Assembly: GCA_050184225.1 (NCBI GenBank) | Contig: JBFXAN010000003.1 | Coordinates: 31,807 to 95,806, forward strand | Source of the DNA: JBFXAN01 sp050184225 | Lineage (GTDB): Bacteria; Chloroflexota; Dehalococcoidia; CAUJGQ01 | Length of the DNA stretch: 64,000 bases | Direction of reading: 5' to 3' | In this document: piece after piece, positions 16,722 to 27,618 of the stretch | How positions within the stretch are numbered: the first letter of the stretch is position 1 | Layout: every line of letters starts with the position of its first letter | Position numbers and translations under genes: made by a program | The notes under the pieces: model-generated | The model's input: only the letters and a program-made list of their open reading frames with translations | Database searches by the model: none | Told to the model about the DNA's origin: nothing

Positions 16722-16737
16722 CGTAATCAAGATTACA
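16722..16737. promoter_or_regulatory. 16-bp palindromic operator, site 6 (CGTAATCAAGATTACA)
   Basis: Located between the divergent thioredoxin-crp/fnr operon (41 bases away) and the DUF3179 gene (64 bases away). It could serve autoregulation of the Crp/Fnr gene, as is common in that family. GTAATC and GATTAC are exact complements. Confidence 0.7.
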
Positions 16738-16800
16738 TACTGGGTCGAAGTTGGGCGTAGCTTCGTATATGTGGGGGACGCGTCAACGGAGGGCTTGGTC

Positions 16801-18012
16801 ATGTGCCGACAACGGATTACACGCAGACAGCTTGGCGGAGCGACGCTTCTTTCGGTGGCCGCTCTCGCCGCCGCCTGTACGGGTGGATCGAGCAAGCCGA
16901 CCACTGGCGGCAGCGAGAACAGTGTCGGGGTCGCCCCGTCGCCTGGCACCACTGCGCCGGTTGAACGCCTCAGCTTCAGCCAAGCCGACTGGAAAACCGA
17001 CTTCTCGCGCCATAGCGTTGCACTCAGCGAGATCTCGTCCGGTGGCCCCGGCAAGGACGGCATCCCCGCAATCGACACGCCCACATTCCTCTCGCTTGAG
17101 CAGGGCGACCGTGCCCACGGGGAGCGCGAGCCCGTGATCGCCTTCGAGCATCAGGGCGACGCCCGCGCCTATCCGCTTTCGATTCTCATCTGGCATGAGA
17201 TCGTCAACGACACCGTCGGTGGTCTGCCGGTCACGGTCACGTTTTGCCCGCTCTGCAACACGGCGATCGCCTTTGACCGCACGCTGGAGGGCCTGGTCTA
17301 TGACTTCGGTACGACGGGCAACCTGCGCCACTCGGACCTTGTCATGTACGACCGGCAGACCGAATCCTGGTGGCAACAAGTCACAGGTGAGGCGATCGTC
17401 GGCGAGCTCACGGGTAGGCGCCTCACCTTCCTACCCGCGACGATCGTCTCCTGGGCGGAGTTCAAATCGGCGCACCCGCAGGGTAAGGTGCTCTCCTCGG
17501 ACACCGGCTTCGATCGTGACTACGGAACGAATCCCTACACCGGGTACGATGACGCGGACGAGCCGCCGTTCCTCTTTCGCGGCGACCCGGACGGCCGCCT
17601 GCCACCGAAGGAGCGGGTCGTTACGATATCCCTCGGCGGCGAAGACGTCGCGTACCCTTGGTCGGTGCTGGAGAAGCTGCAGGCGATAAACGACAGCGTC
17701 GGGGGGCGGCCGGTGGTCGTCTTCTGGCGTGAGGGCACCGTCTCAGCGCTGGATAAGGTCGAGATCGAGCGCTCACGCGATGTTGGCGCCGCTGCTGTCT
17801 TTGCCCCGGTGGTGGATGGCCGCCATCTCACCTTCCGTGCCGCAGACGGTGCCTTCATCGACGGCGAGACCGGCAGCCGCTGGACCCTACTCGGCAAGGC
17901 GACATCCGGCCCCCTAGCGGGCAGGCAGCTTGAGTCGATCGTGAACGCCAATCACTTCTGGTTTGCCTGGGCCGTCTTCAAACCACAGACGCGCGTCTAC
18001 CGCGCGCAGTAA
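16801..18012 (+). CDS. DUF3179-domain lipoprotein, Tat signal
   Basis: About 403 residues. A twin-arginine-type signal (RRQLGGATLLSVAALAAACTGG) ends in a lipobox Cys, so the protein should be anchored outside the cell. The remainder is a DUF3179 domain: HGEREPVIAFEHQGDARAYPL, LPVTVTFCPLCNTAIAFDR with a conserved CPLC pair, GNLRHSDLVMYDRQTESWWQQ and a second half with VVVFWREGTVSALD. The biochemical role of DUF3179 is not established. ATG 16801 follows GGAGGG; upstream starts would disturb the signal peptide. It shares palindrome site 6 with the thioredoxin/Crp operon, suggesting coordinated expression with thiol-redox genes. Confidence 0.85.
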   Translation: MCRQRITRRQLGGATLLSVAALAAACTGGSSKPTTGGSENSVGVAPSPGTTAPVERLSFSQADWKTDFSRHSVALSEISSGGPGKDGIPAIDTPTFLSLEQGDRAHGEREPVIAFEHQGDARAYPLSILIWHEIVNDTVGGLPVTVTFCPLCNTAIAFDRTLEGLVYDFGTTGNLRHSDLVMYDRQTESWWQQVTGEAIVGELTGRRLTFLPATIVSWAEFKSAHPQGKVLSSDTGFDRDYGTNPYTGYDDADEPPFLFRGDPDGRLPPKERVVTISLGGEDVAYPWSVLEKLQAINDSVGGRPVVVFWREGTVSALDKVEIERSRDVGAAAVFAPVVDGRHLTFRAADGAFIDGETGSRWTLLGKATSGPLAGRQLESIVNANHFWFAWAVFKPQTRVYRAQ

Positions 18013-18080
18013 CGCAAGCGGTCGTCGCGGCCGAGTGCAGCCGTCGGTCCGTGTGGCCTGCTACATCTGCCGGCGCCGAC

Positions 18081-18704
18081 TCAGCGCCCGACGATCCCCG
18101 CCATCACCGCGGGGAAGGCCGACGCCGATTGGTAGTGGAAGCGTGTTAGCTCGCGGCCGGCCGGGTCGAGCACGACGAACGTGGGCGTGCCGCGCACGGC
18201 GAACCGCCGGGCGTCATCCCGCGCGTGGTCGACCGACTTCTCGATCAGCACCTCCTGGTCACGGTAGCCGACGGCCGTCTGGTGCACATAGGGTTCCATC
18301 GTCTCGCAGACCTCACACCACGTGCCGGAGAACCAGACAAGCGTCATCTTTCCATCGGCGCGCGGCGCAGCCGCTGTCGGCAACGCTTGGTCGCTGTGGT
18401 ACACGGTATGGTGGCTGCCCCTGAGCACGCGCACTGGCCCGCCGCTGTTCGCTTCGGCCATCGCGGTCATCGACTCCCCGGACTGCGCCGACGCACTCAT
18501 CGCCTGTTGTGACGCTCCCGTCGACGTATCGTCTCGAGCGAGCAACACTGCAACCACGAACGCGGCACCGATCGCCGCGACGCCTCCACCGAGGAGCCAT
18601 GTGAGGCGTAGACCGGGGGACTTGCGCGCGCTGATGCCTTGCGCCTTCGTGCGAGAGCGGCTCGCCGCGGGCGGGCTGGTGCGGTAGCGGGAGCGACTGG
18701 ACAT
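18081..18704 (-). CDS. Membrane-anchored thioredoxin (WCEVC)
   Basis: A 207-residue protein. A basic N-terminus and one membrane helix (TWLLGGGVAAIGAAFVVAVLLA) lead to an external Ser/Ala-rich linker and a thioredoxin domain with MTLVWFSGTWCEVCETMEP, strand VLIEKSVD and the cis-Pro segment VRGTPTFVVLDPAGREL. It should carry out thiol-disulfide exchange on the outer face of the membrane, with electrons from the neighbouring CcdA. ATG 18704 has AGGAGG four bases upstream; the longer frame start at 18749 overlaps the intergenic spacer. It is downstream of and co-oriented with ccdA, 52 bases apart, probably one transcript from palindrome site 7. Confidence 0.87.
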   Translation of the reverse strand: MSSRSRYRTSPPAASRSRTKAQGISARKSPGLRLTWLLGGGVAAIGAAFVVAVLLARDDTSTGASQQAMSASAQSGESMTAMAEANSGGPVRVLRGSHHTVYHSDQALPTAAAPRADGKMTLVWFSGTWCEVCETMEPYVHQTAVGYRDQEVLIEKSVDHARDDARRFAVRGTPTFVVLDPAGRELTRFHYQSASAFPAVMAGIVGR

Positions 18705-18755
18705 GCATCCTCCTGTCTGGCTGAACGGGGTTGTCGCCGGTCTGAGCATGCGCCG

Positions 18756-19478
18756 CTAGAGGCCGCCGATGCCGAGACGGGCCGTGTACTCGTTCATACG
18801 CGTGAATGTATCCGTGACCAGCAGAACACCCATCGCGACGAGCACGAGCCCGCCCGCCGCCTCGATCGCCGGCAGACGTGGACCGAGCCGGCGCGTGATC
18901 CGCGCGAAGCTCCCGAAGGCCGCGGCCGCGATCATGAATGGGACACCCAAGCCGGCCGCATAGAACAACAAGAGCAGCGCCCCCTGTGCAGCCGTTGCGC
19001 TCGAGGCGGCGAGCGTGAGAATGCTGCCCAGCACGGGACCGATGCAGGGCGTCCAGCCAAGCGCGAAGGCGCCCCCGATCAGGGCCGATGCGACGTAGCC
19101 TCTGTGTGACGGCGCCGGTCCACGCGGCTGGACAGTGCGATACAGGAGGGGAATGCGGAGAATCCCTGTCATGTGCAGCCCGAAGACGATCACCATCACG
19201 CCGGACAGCCGGAGCAACAGCGGCACGCGGTCGACGAGCAAGAAGCCGATGAACCCGATCGACGCCCCCAGCGCGACGAAGACGAGCGCAAGGCCGGCGA
19301 CGAAACTGCCGGCGTGCAGGAGCAGGTGACGCTGCGATGCGTCTTCGCCGTCTGCGCCTGCCACACCGGCGAGGCGTGCCAGGTAAACGGGGACCAGCGG
19401 AAGCACACACGGCGAGAAAAAGGAAACCGCTCCCGCCGCGACGGCAAGGATCGGGCCGACGAGTCCATCCACTGCCAT
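18756..19478 (-). CDS. ccdA: CcdA-type thiol-electron transporter
   Basis: A 240-residue polytopic protein with six membrane helices. The two cysteines that shuttle electrons from cytosolic thioredoxin are in place: SFFSPCVLPLVPVYL in helix 1 and GWTPCIGPVLGSIL in helix 4. It delivers reducing power to external thioredoxins such as its downstream neighbour (18081-18704), used in cytochrome c maturation or general thiol reduction. Palindrome site 7 lies 74 bases upstream. A second, longer CcdA-type protein is encoded at 30992-31960, also next to a thioredoxin. Confidence 0.93.
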   Translation of the reverse strand: MAVDGLVGPILAVAAGAVSFFSPCVLPLVPVYLARLAGVAGADGEDASQRHLLLHAGSFVAGLALVFVALGASIGFIGFLLVDRVPLLLRLSGVMVIVFGLHMTGILRIPLLYRTVQPRGPAPSHRGYVASALIGGAFALGWTPCIGPVLGSILTLAASSATAAQGALLLLFYAAGLGVPFMIAAAAFGSFARITRRLGPRLPAIEAAGGLVLVAMGVLLVTDTFTRMNEYTARLGIGGL

Positions 19479-19551
19479 ATCTCACCTGTTCATAGTTCTG
19501 GCTCGATGCATGTTGCCCTTCCTTGGCATACCGGACCGGCGTGTCTGGAAA

Positions 19552-19567
19552 TGTAATCGGGAATACA
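19552..19567. promoter_or_regulatory. 16-bp palindromic operator, site 7 (TGTAATCGGGAATACA)
   Basis: 74 bases upstream of ccdA and 41 bases beyond the nnrE stop. It is nearly identical to sites 4 and 10, sharing TGTAATC/CGTAATC and GAATACA. Confidence 0.7.
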
Positions 19568-19607
19568 GTGTGTACCTGGGAAATGCGGGCGGCCACGAGC
19601 GGGCTGT

Positions 19608-20360
19608 TCAGGATCCTCTCACGCTGGCTTCGCCGCGCTCGTCGGTGGCAAGGTGCAGGATGTCGCTCGTGGCGAAGATCGGGCCGACAGATATCCCGAT
19701 CCGGCGATACACCATCTCCGGCACAGAGATGTCCGCCAGATAGAGATCGCCGACCCACGAGCGTGCCATCGGCCGGCACAGGCCCACCTTCGGCAGAGCA
19801 AGTGTGAGCGTGGCGCTGGCGCGGATCGTGGGATCGGACGCCTGGCCGGAGTCGCCATCCAAGCCCGACGGCAGATCGAGCGCAAGCACGGGGCTCCGGC
19901 TGCCGTTTGCCGCCCGAATCAACGATGCAGCGGGTTCGCGCGGCGCACCGCGTAGGCTGTAGCCGATGAGCGCATCGACAACGAGATCGGCCGTCCCCAG
20001 CGCCGCCTCCAGGCCGGCATGCGCGGCATCCCACACCGGGATGCCGATTCGGCGGACGATGGCAACCTGGTGTCGGGCGGCAGGCATGAGGGCGGATTCG
20101 GGTTCGCTGAGCACGACGAGGACATCACCGCCCCAGATCGCGAGGCGCCGGGCAGCCGCGAGACCGCCTCCCCCGTTTCCGCTTCGGCCGGCGAGAAGGA
20201 CCACGCGCCGCTTCGCCGCCGAGCCGCCGAGCATCGAGCGTGCCTGTGTCGCCAGTGCGCGCCCGGCATTCTCCATCATTTGGAGGAGCGTGATGCCGAG
20301 ATCGCCCTCCATGAGCCGATCGACCTCACGCATCTGCTCGACCGTCACGTGCGGAACCAT
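19608..20360 (-). CDS. nnrE: NAD(P)H-hydrate epimerase (YjeF N-terminal family)
   Basis: A 250-residue single-domain protein. It should epimerise R- and S-NAD(P)HX so that damaged NAD(P)H can be repaired. Visible signatures are MREVDRLMEGDLGITLLQMMENAGRALA at the N-terminus (in pieces), LLAGRSGNGGGGLAAARRL, the acidic VVDALIGYSLRGAPREP and LALDLPSGLDGDSG. The C-terminal ADP-dependent dehydratase (NnrD) domain often fused to it is absent. ATG 20360 follows GAGGTG. The location in a cluster of NAD(P)H-using reductases makes metabolic sense. Palindrome site 8 is 255 bases upstream, rather far. Confidence 0.9.
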   Translation of the reverse strand: MVPHVTVEQMREVDRLMEGDLGITLLQMMENAGRALATQARSMLGGSAAKRRVVLLAGRSGNGGGGLAAARRLAIWGGDVLVVLSEPESALMPAARHQVAIVRRIGIPVWDAAHAGLEAALGTADLVVDALIGYSLRGAPREPAASLIRAANGSRSPVLALDLPSGLDGDSGQASDPTIRASATLTLALPKVGLCRPMARSWVGDLYLADISVPEMVYRRIGISVGPIFATSDILHLATDERGEASVRGS

Positions 20361-20924
20361 GCCAGTCACCTCACTCACGCGCCGCATCTCGGCAGCGACA
20401 CCCCCATCGAAGCAGCCGGGTGTGCAGATGCCGGCCACATATGCTACACACCCGGCTACCACATGCCCCCGGATTGCCTAACGCGCTCTGGCGGAGCGGC
20501 TTCTTCCTTAGCACATCGCACCGCTTCGGTGATTGCAGGAGCCACCGGGCCATGCTTCACTCAAGCTACGTTCCCTGCCGACGTGGATCATCTCGTCGAG
20601 CCCGTGGATGTTCACGTAACCGCCGTTACATAGTCGACTCCGGCTTACGAGTACATCTGGGTAAGTTCCACCACTGGCCTGACACGCTTGCATGCTGCCG
20701 GTCGTGACCGCAGCGCTGTTAGCGATGGTGACGCCGACGACGGGACGGATCTGCGCCGGTGACGGACTGCCCGCCCACCCCCGGCGCCTAGCGCCGATGC
20801 TCATCGGGCTCCTCGTGCGGCCTGCTCGCTCGGTGGACCGGTGTACCGGTATTGCTCGCACGCACCAGATGCGCACGGCAGCGCGCTTTAGCATGAATGC
20901 GTGTGAATGGAACGGAGACAGAGT
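20361..20924. promoter_or_regulatory. Divergent intergenic region with palindromic operator, site 8 (20615-20630, CGTAACCGCCGTTACA)
   Basis: A 564-base space between nnrE (minus) and the DUF547 gene (plus). Site 8 is a good TGTAA-N6-TTACA-type dyad at 20615-20630. No coding frame with supporting motifs or a ribosome site was found in the rest. Confidence 0.55.
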
Positions 20925-21842
20925 ATGATCCATCCGCAGTTCGACATTGCTCTACTGCGTTTCCTGCGTGCCCGCACCGACGAGCGATCGATTCTGAATG
21001 CACCCCCGCCCGCGCACTCTGTGCCGGCAGGCGGACCACAGCGGGACCGCACCTCGAACGCGGAGCTGGCGACCCGCATTCTCTGCGCGGCCCGTGAGCT
21101 CGCACTCGGAGGTCCCAACGGAGTGCCCTACGGCCAGCTCGCCCGTTCCGACCGGTTCGCGGCATATCGCGTGCTGACGTGGGAGTTATGGCGGTTCGAT
21201 CCGTCGTCTCTAATCGGACGGAACGAGCGCACCGCCTTCTGGATCAACCTCCACAACGCGCTCGTGATCGATGCGGTGATCAACTTCTGGCTGCGTGAGT
21301 CGGTGCGGGAGGTGCCTGGGTTCTTCCATCGCGCGGCCTACCAAATTGGGGGCTACCGCTTCGCCCTGGCAGACATCGAACATGGCGTGCTGCGGGGCAA
21401 CCGGCCGTTGCATCCACGCCTCCCGTCGCCCTTCCTAGCAGGCGATCCGCGCGCGGCCCTCGCGCTGGATATCGTCGACCCCCGCATCCACTTCGCCCTC
21501 AATTGCGGCACCCGATCCTGTCCGCCGGTCGCATTCTATGAGGCTGTCCAACTCGATGAGCAACTCGATGCCGCGGCCGACGCCTTCATCAACACCGAAG
21601 GAGTGCGCGATGAGCACGGTGAGATCGTCTTGTCGCCGCTGTTCGAGTTCTATGTCGAGGATTTCGGTGGCCAGGACCGCGTGATTGCGTGGCTGCTCCG
21701 GTACCTCACCGATCCAGACCTCCGCCGCCGGGTAGCCGGCGGCACGCTGCGCTCGGCCAGCTATGACTGGTCGCTCAACCGCGATCCGCGTGACCTCGAC
21801 GCCGGAACCAGAGCTGCAGATCATCATCAGCAGGCGAAGTGA
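20925..21842 (+). CDS. DUF547-domain protein
   Basis: A 305-residue protein. The DUF547 core is recognisable: LIGRNERTAFWINLHNALVIDAVINFWL, a central FFHRAAYQIGGYRFALADIEHGVLRG, and HFALNCGTRSCPPVAFYEA with a conserved Cys. A conserved NLHNA and a Cys-containing NCGTRSCPP are the family marks; it has been suggested to be papain-like, but its activity is not established. There is no signal peptide. ATG 20925 was chosen for the GGAG upstream. The stop overlaps the start of the acyl-CoA ligase (TGATG), so the two are coupled. Confidence 0.85.
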   Translation: MIHPQFDIALLRFLRARTDERSILNAPPPAHSVPAGGPQRDRTSNAELATRILCAARELALGGPNGVPYGQLARSDRFAAYRVLTWELWRFDPSSLIGRNERTAFWINLHNALVIDAVINFWLRESVREVPGFFHRAAYQIGGYRFALADIEHGVLRGNRPLHPRLPSPFLAGDPRAALALDIVDPRIHFALNCGTRSCPPVAFYEAVQLDEQLDAAADAFINTEGVRDEHGEIVLSPLFEFYVEDFGGQDRVIAWLLRYLTDPDLRRRVAGGTLRSASYDWSLNRDPRDLDAGTRAADHHQQAK

Positions 21843-23512
21843 TGCACACCGTCGATTCTCTGGATGAGATCCTGTCGCCGCCGCCGCTGCGTGAACAGTT
21901 GTGGCGACGGTTCGAAGAGCAACCGAGTCTGCCGGCGCTGCATGTTCACAACCCGCACGCGCCCGGCGGAGGGCGCTGGCTGACCTACGAGCAGCTCGGC
22001 CGCGCCGTGAACCGCACCGCGCACGCCATCGCCGCGGCAGGGGCGGCACCGGGGATCCGCGTCGGCGTCATGCTGCCCAACAGCGAGATGTTCGTGTACG
22101 CCTGGCTGGCGCTGGTCGCGCTGAATGCCACGATGGTGCCGGTCAACCCCGACCTCGTGGGTGCCAGTCTGCGGCACATCGTGCTGAACGCCGACCTCGA
22201 CCTCCTGCTCTTTGGTGCGCCCCTGCTCCAGACCGTGCGCGAGGCGTGCGGTGGGGCACCGCCGGCCCGCCGGGTGCTGGTCATCGATCTGACGCTGGGT
22301 CCACGTCCCTCAGGGGAAGCCGGTGACGGCGTGCAGGACTTCGGCACGCTTCTAGACGTGGCGCCGGAGACGCCGCCGCCGCTGGTCGCGGTCGACCCTG
22401 CCGATCTGGCGCTGATCATCTACACCTCGGGCACGACCGGGCCGCCGAAGGGCGTGATGCTCAGCCGCCTCGCCCAGCTGTGGCACGGGCTGAATTACCT
22501 GCGTGACTTCATCCAGCTCGGCCCGGGCGACGCCGGATACACACCGCTGCCGCTCTTCCATGTTTCGGCGCAGGGATTCACGCTCGGCTGCCTGCTCGGG
22601 GGCGCGGCGGTGGCGGTGGACAACCACTTCCACCCCTTTTCGTTCTGGGACGCCGTGCGCCGCTACCGCGCCAAGGCATTCAATTACGTGGGCGCGATGA
22701 TCCCGTTGCTCTCCGCGCGACCCCCGCGTCCGGATGACGCCGACAACCCGGCGGAGCGGGCCGTGGGCTCCGCGACCCTCCCCGAGCTGCATGAGTCATT
22801 CGAGCGGCGCTTCGCCCTCCGGCTGATCGAGAGCTACGGCCAGACGGAGATGGCAGGTTTGTGGCTCACGGACCCGCCGAACGGCCGGCGCATCGGCACC
22901 GTTGGCAGGCCACGACGCTGGCTGGAGGCGGCCATGCTGCGCAACGACGGCACGGTGGCAGCGCATGGTGAGACCGGCGAAATCGCGCTCCGGCCGGCGC
23001 ATCCCCTGCTCATGACCCACGGCTACTTCCGCGACCCGGAGACGACCGCCCACGCCTTCCGTGGTGGCTGGTACCACACCGGTGATGCCGGGGTACGTGA
23101 TGCAGACGGCTACGTTCGCTTCCGTGGGCGCCTCAAGGACTTCATCCGTCGCCGTGGCGAGAACATCTCCGCCTTCGAGATCGAGCGCGAGGCGCTCACC
23201 CATCCCGCCGTGCGGGAGGCGGCCGCCGTCGGCATTCCCTCACCGCTCGGTGAGGAAGAGATCAAGCTCTGCGTGATCCCCCGGGAAGGGGCCACAGTGG
23301 ACCCGGCAGACCTGGACAGACATCTGGGGCGACGGCTGGCGAGATTCATGCGACCGCGCTACATCGAGATCCGCACTGACTTCCCCCGCACGCCGACCCA
23401 GCGCGTGCAGAAGTTCACGTTACGCGAGGAGGGCGTCGGGGCCGGGGCATGGGAGCGGAGGTCGCGCGGCGGTCGGCAACGGCACGCGGCGGAATCTGGT
23501 GAAGGACCGTAG
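21842..23512 (+). CDS. AMP-forming acyl-CoA synthetase (CaiC/fatty-acyl-CoA ligase type)
   Basis: About 556 residues of the ANL superfamily. The P-loop IIYTSGTTGPPKGVMLSR, the aromatic-Y motif ESYGQTEMAG, the hinge TGDAGVRDADGYVRFRGRLKDFIRRRGENISAFEIE and the C-terminal catalytic Lys in TPTQRVQKFTLR are all present. It should activate a carboxylic acid to its CoA thioester through an acyl-adenylate; overall it looks closest to crotonobetaine/carnitine-CoA ligases. It overlaps the DUF547 gene by two bases and is convergent with the fabF-type gene. The last 20 residues are a low-complexity tail. Confidence 0.9.
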   Translation: MHTVDSLDEILSPPPLREQLWRRFEEQPSLPALHVHNPHAPGGGRWLTYEQLGRAVNRTAHAIAAAGAAPGIRVGVMLPNSEMFVYAWLALVALNATMVPVNPDLVGASLRHIVLNADLDLLLFGAPLLQTVREACGGAPPARRVLVIDLTLGPRPSGEAGDGVQDFGTLLDVAPETPPPLVAVDPADLALIIYTSGTTGPPKGVMLSRLAQLWHGLNYLRDFIQLGPGDAGYTPLPLFHVSAQGFTLGCLLGGAAVAVDNHFHPFSFWDAVRRYRAKAFNYVGAMIPLLSARPPRPDDADNPAERAVGSATLPELHESFERRFALRLIESYGQTEMAGLWLTDPPNGRRIGTVGRPRRWLEAAMLRNDGTVAAHGETGEIALRPAHPLLMTHGYFRDPETTAHAFRGGWYHTGDAGVRDADGYVRFRGRLKDFIRRRGENISAFEIEREALTHPAVREAAAVGIPSPLGEEEIKLCVIPREGATVDPADLDRHLGRRLARFMRPRYIEIRTDFPRTPTQRVQKFTLREEGVGAGAWERRSRGGRQRHAAESGEGP

Positions 23513-23557
23513 CACTGGGCGCGTTGCCGCTGTGGTACTGAGCGCAGTGCGGCCGGT

Positions 23558-24796
<1,239 letters not shown>

Positions 24797-25551
24797 TACT
24801 CTCCTCACATTTTGCACAGCGACAGCTACTCCCATCGGCGTACACCCCTTGATACCGACGCGGCAACATCGCAGCTATCTCGCGCATTAGCTCATCCATC
24901 ACCGCCTCGGACCTGCCGGGGCCGCGCGCAAGCGTGCGCGGTCGGCCGTACCGCACGGTGACACGCGGCGGGCTAATGATGGACCAGGGACGGATATGCT
25001 CGGTGCCCCACACGGCCGTCGGCACCACCAGGGCACCCGACCGCCGTGCGAGGAGCGCCGCACCAGGGACGGCAGGCACGAGCGCGGGCGCGATCATGCC
25101 TTCTGGGAAGATACCGACCGCTCCGCCGTGCTTGAGAATCTGGAGCGCCCACATCAACCCCCGGCGATCGGCCGGAATACCGCCAAGCTGTCGCCAGTAC
25201 CAACCGAGCAAACCCGAACGCAGTCCCGCTGGCCGGGCTAGATAGTTCACCACTCGATCACGTACGAACAGACCCAGCACGTACGTGTCCCAGTTGTCCA
25301 CATGGTTGCTGAGCAGGATTAGCGGTCCGCGTACCGCCACATGCTCGCGCCCCTCAACTCGCAACCTCGTCCACAGGGCGAACACAAGTGGGATCCCCGC
25401 GTAATGGAAGACGCGATAGAGCCAAGTCATGTGGTCCAAACATGGCGCCGGCAGCAGCCTGGATCCGCTTGACACACGCGCAGGCCACCGCAGCCGAAAT
25501 CGAGCGAGGATTGCAGCGCCCGGCATCATTGGCATCCTCGGATGTTCCTTT

Positions 25552-26979
25552 TCACGTCAGCTTGCTCAAGAACCGTCCTACCTTCGCGATCGCAGCGGGC
25601 TCCTCGTTCAGTACGAAGTCGTAAAGCGCGACGGGTAGCCCAAAAGAGTACGTCGGATACGCGTGGATCGAGCCGATCACCTTGTCGACGGTCAGGTCAT
25701 TGTTCATCGCCAGCGTGATCTCGTTGATCAGCTCACCGGCGTTTGCCCCGGCGATGTGGGCACCGATGAAGCGCCGTTTGCCGTCGATCAGGAACTTCAT
25801 GAGCCCGCGCGCGTCCTGGTCGGTGACGGCGCGTTCCAGCGCCGAATAGGGAAAGCGGACGACATGGCACTCCTTGCCTGCCTGTTTCGCTTCCTCTTCC
25901 GTGAGACCCACGTGGCCGATCTCCGGGTCGGTGAAGGTCACCCAGGGCACGTAGCCCGGCTCGAACTTCAGCTTGAGCGGCAGGAAGATGTTGCGCACCG
26001 CCTGCGCCGCCTGATAGCCGGCAAAGTGCGTGAACTGCATGCCGCCGACGACATCGCCCGCGGCGTAGATATGAGAGACGTTCGTCTGGAGCTTCTCATT
26101 GACCGGGATGCCGCGTTGTGTGTATTTGACGCCCGCCTTCTCAAGTGTGAGACCCTCGACGTTGGGCGTGCGGCCGACGGCGACGAGGATCTCGTCCACC
26201 CGCAGTTCGCCGTCGTTCTTGCCCGTGAGCGTGATGACCTTCTCGCCGTTCTCCACGCGGACGGCGGCCGGCTCGGTGTCATAGCAGACGGTGATGCCTT
26301 CCTCGGCGAAGGCGTGCTCCAGCAGCGCCACCAGGTCGGCGTCGTCGCGCGGGATCAAGTGGGGACCACGCTGCAGAACCGTTACGTCTGAACCGAGACG
26401 CCTGAAGGTTTGCGCCATCTCGACGCCGATCGGACCGCCCCCGATCACGCAGAGACGTTTGGGTAGATTCTGCAAGTCGAAGACATCCTCGTTCGTGACG
26501 TAGCCGGCCTCGGTCAAACCGGGGACGCTCGCCTTGGCGGCGCGGGAGCCGGTGCCGATCAGCACGTACTTGGTGGTGATACGGCGCTCGCCCGTATCGA
26601 CCGTGTGGTCGTCCACGAACGACGCGCCCTCCTCGCCGGCGAGGAGCACATCCACGCCCATTTCGTGCAGGGTCTCCTGCGAGTCGAGCTTGGCGACCTC
26701 CTGGATCGCGGACTGCACCCGACCGTTGACTGCGCCGAGCACCACGTCGAGGGCGCTGAGCTGCAGGCCCCAGCGGTGCGAGGTCCTCACCTCATGCATC
26801 ACGCGCGCCGCCTTGATCAGCGCCTTGCTCGGCACGCAGCCGTAGTACAGGCAGTCGCCGCCGAGCCGTTGCTTATCGATCAGCGCGATCGACTTCGCGA
26901 AGAAGCGACCGACCTTGGCAGCAGTGAGCCCGGCGGAGCCACCGCCAATGATCACCAGGTCGTAGTCATACGTCGCCAT
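25552..26979 (-). CDS. Pyridine nucleotide-disulfide oxidoreductase (dihydrolipoamide dehydrogenase/MerA-like)
   Basis: 475 residues. GGGSAGLTAAKVGRFFAKSIALIDKQRLGGDCLYYGCVPSKALI contains the FAD site and redox cysteine pair; IGGGPIGVEMAQTFRRLG binds NAD(P)H; HIYAAGDVVGG is the second FAD motif. The C-terminal HAYPTYSFGLPVALYDFVLNE resembles the MerA-like/SidA-type subgroup with HxYPTxS, but the vicinal Cys pair is absent. It probably reduces a small disulfide or protein disulfide. ATG 26979 follows GAGGAG. Together with 2094 and 6524 this is the third member of the family in 25 kb. It overlaps the methyltransferase-like gene by 28 bases. Confidence 0.92.
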   Translation of the reverse strand: MATYDYDLVIIGGGSAGLTAAKVGRFFAKSIALIDKQRLGGDCLYYGCVPSKALIKAARVMHEVRTSHRWGLQLSALDVVLGAVNGRVQSAIQEVAKLDSQETLHEMGVDVLLAGEEGASFVDDHTVDTGERRITTKYVLIGTGSRAAKASVPGLTEAGYVTNEDVFDLQNLPKRLCVIGGGPIGVEMAQTFRRLGSDVTVLQRGPHLIPRDDADLVALLEHAFAEEGITVCYDTEPAAVRVENGEKVITLTGKNDGELRVDEILVAVGRTPNVEGLTLEKAGVKYTQRGIPVNEKLQTNVSHIYAAGDVVGGMQFTHFAGYQAAQAVRNIFLPLKLKFEPGYVPWVTFTDPEIGHVGLTEEEAKQAGKECHVVRFPYSALERAVTDQDARGLMKFLIDGKRRFIGAHIAGANAGELINEITLAMNNDLTVDKVIGSIHAYPTYSFGLPVALYDFVLNEEPAAIAKVGRFLSKLT

Positions 26980-27512
26980 GCGGGACTCCTCGCTCTGCGG
27001 TGAGAGGCAAAGGGACGGTTCTCAATGTCGGCCTCAATGTGAAAGAGCACGGCGGCCTGACCCGCCAGCAGGAGATAGACGGCATTGCCGCTGTGCAAGG
27101 CTGCGCCCACCAATGCGAGGACGTAGCTGTCGTACATCGGGTTGCGCAGCAGAGCGAAGATGCCCCCACACACGGGCTCGGTACTCCCATGCCCAAAGAA
27201 GTTTCCGTTCCCGGTTCGGGTGCCGCCCAGCTGAAGAAAGGCGATGAGCCAGCCGAGCGCGGCGACCACGAGGAGCGGTACTCCCCAAGGTCGCACCAGT
27301 GACGGCAGGGGCCAGCGCACGCGCCGCCCGAGGCCGGGCAGGAGCGCGAGGAAGCACACCCACAGCGATATGACGGTCACAAGATGAATGCACCAGCCAT
27401 ATGGTCCAAACCGCCGCGTCAGATAGGCGGTGCGCTGCTGGAACGCGACGCTGGCCGTGTTGACACCAGCCGCGGTCGTGAACAGCACCATCGTGACCAG
27501 AAGTCGACGCAT
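26952..27512 (-). CDS. Isoprenylcysteine/phospholipid-methyltransferase-type membrane protein (ICMT/PEMT-like)
   Basis: 186 residues with about five membrane helices. The cytosolic-face motif GGIFALLRNPMYDSYVLALVGAAL with the RNPMY core and the following segment AVLFHIEADIENRPF are characteristic of ICMT/PEMT methyltransferases that bind S-adenosylmethionine at the membrane surface. The final residues after NRPF extend into the reductase gene and look degenerate (RRARSPAWRR). ATG 27512 has GGGGAGG upstream. The substrate is unknown; lipid or protein thiols are possible. It belongs to the minus-strand block headed by the zinc-ribbon gene at 28308. Confidence 0.75.
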   Translation of the reverse strand: MRRLLVTMVLFTTAAGVNTASVAFQQRTAYLTRRFGPYGWCIHLVTVISLWVCFLALLPGLGRRVRWPLPSLVRPWGVPLLVVAALGWLIAFLQLGGTRTGNGNFFGHGSTEPVCGGIFALLRNPMYDSYVLALVGAALHSGNAVYLLLAGQAAVLFHIEADIENRPFASHRRARSPAWRRMTTTW

Positions 27513-27618
27513 GATGTATGCCTCCCCGTACACGAGCATACGGGAGCGGCCCATTTCAGGCCTTGAACTCACGGCGTCGACGACACCCGGGCGCCCGACA
27601 GGTCGGATGGAGGTGCAC